Positions 61,601 through 64,000 of a stretch of DNA of 64,000 bases are shown here, one piece after another. Both the position numbers and the translations under genes were made by a program. Every line of letters starts with the position of its first letter. The first letter of the stretch is position 1. Under the pieces are notes generated by a model. That model was not told where the DNA came from, searched no databases, and saw only the letters and a list, made by a program, of their open reading frames with translations. Source of the DNA: UBA4738 sp002413305. GTDB taxonomy: Bacteria; Actinomycetota; UBA4738. Location: assembly GCA_036847185.1 (NCBI GenBank), contig DAIUAM010000012.1:1-64000 (forward strand), written 5' to 3'.

Positions 61601-61697
61601 CAATCTCCGGCCCGTGCACATGCGCCCACCCCAGCTGACCGAGCCACTCCAAGGCCGGCTGCTCCGCGTAGGTGAGCTCGTTGATCGGGACGCTCAC
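58647..61697 (-). CDS. hsdR: Type I restriction enzyme endonuclease subunit HsdR
   Basis: HsdR supplies DNA translocation and cleavage in a type I restriction complex. The nuclease motif is Asp145 in RRPDIL and Glu159-x-Lys161 in QLEVKDP. The superfamily 2 helicase has Walker A TQGSGKSN (297-304) and the DEAH box at 401-404 (MADEAHRTQ); GFTGTPIEQ is the next motif. The C-terminal third is the helical part that contacts HsdM/HsdS. At 1016 aa it is complete. The GTG start overlaps hsdS by 4 bp. Confidence 0.95.
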   Translation of the reverse strand: MSVPINELTYAEQPALEWLGQLGWAHVHGPEIAPNGAAPERATWDQVVLLDRLQAALADLNPKASEVALDLAIERVRETASPDPVRDHLAFHDLLLEGVPVTVLEDGEERTLRLRLIDWDTPEQNDFLCVDQFRIIIGRKNRRPDILLFVNGLPLGQLEVKDPGDPAATPTGAANQIAHYVQTIPNLYRFVELVAVSDLLQARLGTLTTPAEHFAEWKTMDATEMEGRPALEVLISGVFSPASFLDLIRHFVLFEEAGGKLVKLAAKYHQVDAVRRAVEATAEAMGSDGRAGVVWHTQGSGKSNTMVFYVWRLRNDARFANPTVVALTDRIDLDTQLHQTFVGQRSLEPVVEQAESIADLREKLDRPAGGIVFTTIQKFATEPEEAMPVLSTRRNVIVMADEAHRTQYARLAQNVTIALPRATRIGFTGTPIEQADRSTQVVFGDYISVYRMERAVEDGATVPIYYESRRISLDIGDEGLLHEVEEKLTGEEDEAAARLVSAWTRLERVVGTLERLERVADDVAEHWRAGAAGEGGKAMIVAMSQRIAADLTELLRARLGNDTVTCVISATATADPAISKWRRSLQERKQVEADFKDPDHPLKVVVVRDMWLTGFDVPSLYTLYVDKPMRDHGLLQAIGRVNRVFHDKPGGLVVDYIGIGDDLKASLALYSAADVEDVAIPIGIAIARLREKHEIVAEFFHGIDFRARHVLSPTQRATQFAQAVAKIIADEEIKKRFLGEYGLFARLYRLLRADPAGIAVAGDEEFFRKVAGAILKIAPPVGQVSRETEQAVKQFVSEGLTAGEVIDIFQLGSEARPEISVLSDEFLDKVTTGLSGEPAVGVELLKKILSDEIHVRERSNHMQAKLFSDRLREALVSYEARQLTSVQVIERLVQLARDMREARRRHEALGLAPEEVAFYDSLAGGSESWVADPKLAEIARALVRGVKEDLSVDWADHESTEAAIRTKIKHLLRRYGYTPPAGGAGPSRTGLADLILDQARHLYRYWPEVVQASLPF

Positions 61698-62947
61698 GGC
61701 GGCGCCGTGACTGCCGCCTCGGCCACCGTGCCGATCGCGTCATCAGGGTCGTACGTGTCCGGAACCCCCACCGCGCCCGAGATAAGCCTGGGGAGGAGCG
61801 CGTCGCGGATCGCACTGAGGTGTTGTGACTCGGCAATGAGAGCGGCCTCAAGGTCGTAAACGGGGCGGGCGAATGAGTCGTACACGTCAAGCTCGTTTGC
61901 CTCTGCGTCGAGAAGGGACGAGGAGAGCACTTCGGAAGGCTTCACGCGCTGTCGGCTGCCCGTCGTCCCCGTCGCATGACTCAGGATCTCGTCATAGAGA
62001 GCCGAATCGTTTCGCAAGCTTGCATAGAGGAAGGTTGCCGGAACCTCGGTCGGCACGAGAACGACGAACTCGCCAGAGCAGACTGGCTCTCCTCTGGCCG
62101 TGGCCCGAGGCCACCACACGCGAGGAGTGGCAGGATTCAGCTTTGAGAGCAGGATTACGTCGCCCCTCGGCAAACGCGTCTTGCCGCTCAAGATTTGAGC
62201 GCCAACCTCGAGCGCAGGCCAGCGGCCGTTATCGAAGGCGGGGATGCTGAAATGCTCGAACAACTCGCCTGGGTGCTCCGCAGGATCAACTGTTTCCCGC
62301 TGGAGCGACGCCACATGGCTAAGCGAGCGCCGACTACGCTCGTCCGAGCCGAGAAAGAGCTGCCGGAATCGGAGGTCGGCAACTTGGCGAAGGCGACCCA
62401 CGAGGGTATGGGTGTGCTCGATCTTGTCGTCGAGCGCGCCCAGCACGCCAGCGATGCGCCGCTGCTCGTCGAGTGGGGGTATCAGGAACTTGAAGTCCCC
62501 GATCTGCCGGGCACTGATGTGCGGCACAGCGGTCCCCGTCTGAACCGATAGCACGTGGGTCGTGAACGCAGGACTCGCGATCAGAGCGAAGAGGAATCCT
62601 TGATCCATTGACTCATCAGCCCGGAGCCGAGCAACACGCTGCACCAAGAGGCAGGGGAGATCCCTGGCCTGCAGCCGTGCGTGCTTGAGGCCAGCCTCAA
62701 TCCACGGCCGATCCATTGCCACGACAACATCGCCCTCGGCCAGCTGCCAGCTCGCATATGCCTCCAGATCGTTGCACGGCCAGCACTTGGCGCTATCCCA
62801 GCGGAGGCCGCCTTGAACGATGTTGTCGCCTCGAAGGAGCCGGACGTTGTTCTTCCCGTCTGAGAATGATTTGCTCGCGAAGGGAAACCCGGTCAGAACC
62901 TCCATACAGTCACCGAGCCGAGCAGGAGTCCAATCCTCAGGGCCCAT
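61694..62947 (-). CDS. hsdS: Type I restriction enzyme specificity subunit HsdS
   Basis: HsdS determines the DNA recognition sequence. It has the two-repeat plan: target-recognition domain 1 (about 10-150), a conserved helical spacer (FLIPPLDEQRRIAGVLGALDDKIEHT, about 153-180), target-recognition domain 2 (about 210-350) and a second conserved helix region near 365-395. Length is 417 aa. GC content is visibly lower in the variable domains, consistent with frequent exchange. The start overlaps the end of hsdM by 11 bp, and the stop overlaps hsdR by 4 bp. Confidence 0.94.
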   Translation of the reverse strand: MGPEDWTPARLGDCMEVLTGFPFASKSFSDGKNNVRLLRGDNIVQGGLRWDSAKCWPCNDLEAYASWQLAEGDVVVAMDRPWIEAGLKHARLQARDLPCLLVQRVARLRADESMDQGFLFALIASPAFTTHVLSVQTGTAVPHISARQIGDFKFLIPPLDEQRRIAGVLGALDDKIEHTHTLVGRLRQVADLRFRQLFLGSDERSRRSLSHVASLQRETVDPAEHPGELFEHFSIPAFDNGRWPALEVGAQILSGKTRLPRGDVILLSKLNPATPRVWWPRATARGEPVCSGEFVVLVPTEVPATFLYASLRNDSALYDEILSHATGTTGSRQRVKPSEVLSSSLLDAEANELDVYDSFARPVYDLEAALIAESQHLSAIRDALLPRLISGAVGVPDTYDPDDAIGTVAEAAVTAPP

Positions 62948-64000
62948 ATTTCACCGCTCCGAGTGCCCGCCGCACTTCCGCCGTGAGCCGCTCGTTCTCC
63001 GCGAAGTCCTCCCGGATCTGAGCGACGAGTTCCGCTATTCGCTCCTCGAACGCCTGCTCGTCCTCCTCGTCGACCGACGTCCCGACATAGCGACCTGGCG
63101 TGAGTGCGTATCCTGCTTCGGCGATCTCGGCGAGCATGACCGCCTTGCAGAAGCCGGCCACGTCTGCGTACTCGCCCGCCTCCTTCTGCCCGCACCAAGC
63201 GCGATAGGAGCCGGCGATCCGCGCGATCTCGTCGGGGGTGAGCTCGATCTGGGTGCGGCTGATCTTCCGCCCCATCTGCCGGGCATCGATGAACAAGGTC
63301 TCGCCGCGTCGGTCCCGCTCGCCGTTCGATGCCTTGTCCCGGTCGACGAACCACAGGCAGACCGGGATAGGAGTGGTGAAGAAGAGCTGCGGCGGCAGCG
63401 CCACAACGCAACCCAGAAAACCGGCCTCAGCGATTCGCCGACGGATTGCTCCCTCGCCGTTGGTGTTTGACGTGAGCGACCCGTTGGCCATGACGAATCC
63501 GGCCCGCCCGTTCGGCGCCAAGTGGTGAATGAAGTGCTGGATCCAGGCGTAGTTGGCGTTCCGGTCCGGAGGCTCGCCATAAGTCCAGCGAGCGTCCCCG
63601 GCGACCGAGGCGGCGCCCCACTGCCTCATGTTGAAGGGGGGATTCGCCAATACGAAGTCCGCCCGGACACCGGGGAACAGGTCGTTCAGCAGGGAGTCGC
63701 CCAGCTTGACCTCGCCCGAGATGCCGTGGATGGCCAGGTTCATCTTGGCGATTCGCCATGTCGCCTGGTTGTTCTCCTGCCCGAGGATGGAGATCTGACG
63801 GGGCCTGCCCCCGTGGGCCTTCACGAACTCGGCCGATTGAATAAAGAGGCCGCCGGACCCACAGGCGGGATCCAGGACCCTGCCCTCGAGCGGCTCGAGC
63901 ATCTCGACCAGCAGCCGGGTTACCGACCGGGGCGTGTAGAACTCGCCACCTCGGTGACCCTCGGCACGGGCGAACTCCCGGATGAAGTACTCGTACGTCC
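62937..64000 (-). CDS. hsdM: Type I restriction enzyme methylase subunit HsdM (5' end cut off)
   Basis: The coding frame continues to the window edge, so the N-terminus is missing. The visible part starts with EYFIREFARAEGHRGGEFYTPRSV, a standard HsdM segment. The SAM-binding motif is DPACGSGGLF, and the catalytic NPPF motif is in LANPPFNMRQWG, as expected for an N6-adenine methylase. An internal Met at 63902 is not the true start, since conserved sequence lies before it. It heads the hsdM-hsdS-hsdR operon. Confidence 0.94.
   Translation of the reverse strand, partial: TYEYFIREFARAEGHRGGEFYTPRSVTRLLVEMLEPLEGRVLDPACGSGGLFIQSAEFVKAHGGRPRQISILGQENNQATWRIAKMNLAIHGISGEVKLGDSLLNDLFPGVRADFVLANPPFNMRQWGAASVAGDARWTYGEPPDRNANYAWIQHFIHHLAPNGRAGFVMANGSLTSNTNGEGAIRRRIAEAGFLGCVVALPPQLFFTTPIPVCLWFVDRDKASNGERDRRGETLFIDARQMGRKISRTQIELTPDEIARIAGSYRAWCGQKEAGEYADVAGFCKAVMLAEIAEAGYALTPGRYVGTSVDEEDEQAFEERIAELVAQIREDFAENERLTAEVRRALGAVKYGP

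Noticed and set aside
1..64000. CRISPR array, tRNA, rRNA or replication origin
   Set aside because: No regularly spaced repeats, cloverleaf candidates, rRNA-like blocks or DnaA-box clusters were recognised by eye. A tRNAscan or Rfam search would be decisive.

Overview
The window is about 64 kb of very GC-rich, densely packed bacterial DNA. Genes often overlap by 4 bp (ATGA or GTGA) and GTG starts are common. Several features point to an actinobacterium (Actinomycetota): the MSMEG_4193 / DUF3090 / SCO1664 trio, a Streptomyces-style PHO box, an F420-type PPOX oxidoreductase, DUF5317, MpaB-like DUF2236 and a two-gene cyanophycin locus. No rRNA or tRNA was recognised, so a finer placement is not supported. 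Divergence from familiar genera suggests an uncultured or deep-branching lineage (inference).

Layout. 1-11.6 kb: an orphan NarL-type histidine kinase behind an 18-bp palindrome, a DUF5317 membrane protein, cyanophycinase and cyanophycin synthetase (cphBA), an internally deleted IS481-family element inserted exactly at the cphA stop codon, a sulfite-oxidase-like molybdoenzyme, a DUF4349 lipoprotein, and a second CphA-like Mur ligase without an ATP-grasp domain. 11.6-26.4 kb: mixed metabolism (M20 peptidase, 3-hydroxyacyl-CoA dehydrogenase, DUF2236, PLP decarboxylase with an S51 peptidase, nitrilase, acyl-CoA dehydrogenase divergent from a TetR regulator, HPPD). It also holds a ferredoxin-adenylyl cyclase fusion directly downstream of a giant LuxR-type ATPase regulator.

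26.4-40 kb is a phosphate/polyphosphate block. It has pit with its DUF47 partner, then pstSCAB-phoU-response regulator. A PHO box lies in the divergent gap to ppx. After ppx come two thymidylate-kinase-like genes (the second with a degenerate P-loop), SixA, a CYTH-CHAD protein and a Nudix hydrolase. Together these suggest phosphate uptake, polyphosphate binding and turnover, and a linked nucleotide kinase pair.

40-57.3 kb: uppP; a redox/stress operon of a membrane-anchored cupredoxin, a UspA-UspA-Rieske fusion and an AIF-like FAD reductase; a PhoR-like kinase that may be the missing partner of the phosphate response regulator; a 50-residue Cys-rich protein; the MSMEG_4193-DUF3090-SCO1664 operon; an ECF sigma factor overlapping ogt; an F420/PPOX protein; FIST; an ArsR-MFS operon; a zinc-finger rhomboid; a MoaD-beta-propeller fusion; an MBL hydrolase and an alpha/beta hydrolase.

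57.3-64 kb is a defence island. A repeat-rich spacer with a 13-G tract precedes a HEPN-motif protein. Facing it is a type I restriction-modification operon hsdM-hsdS-hsdR, with hsdM cut by the window edge. The most interesting candidates for new biology are the UspA-Rieske redox operon, the ferredoxin-cyclase/LAL pair, the polyphosphate-linked kinase pair, the MoaD-propeller fusion and the ATP-grasp-less CphA paralogue.
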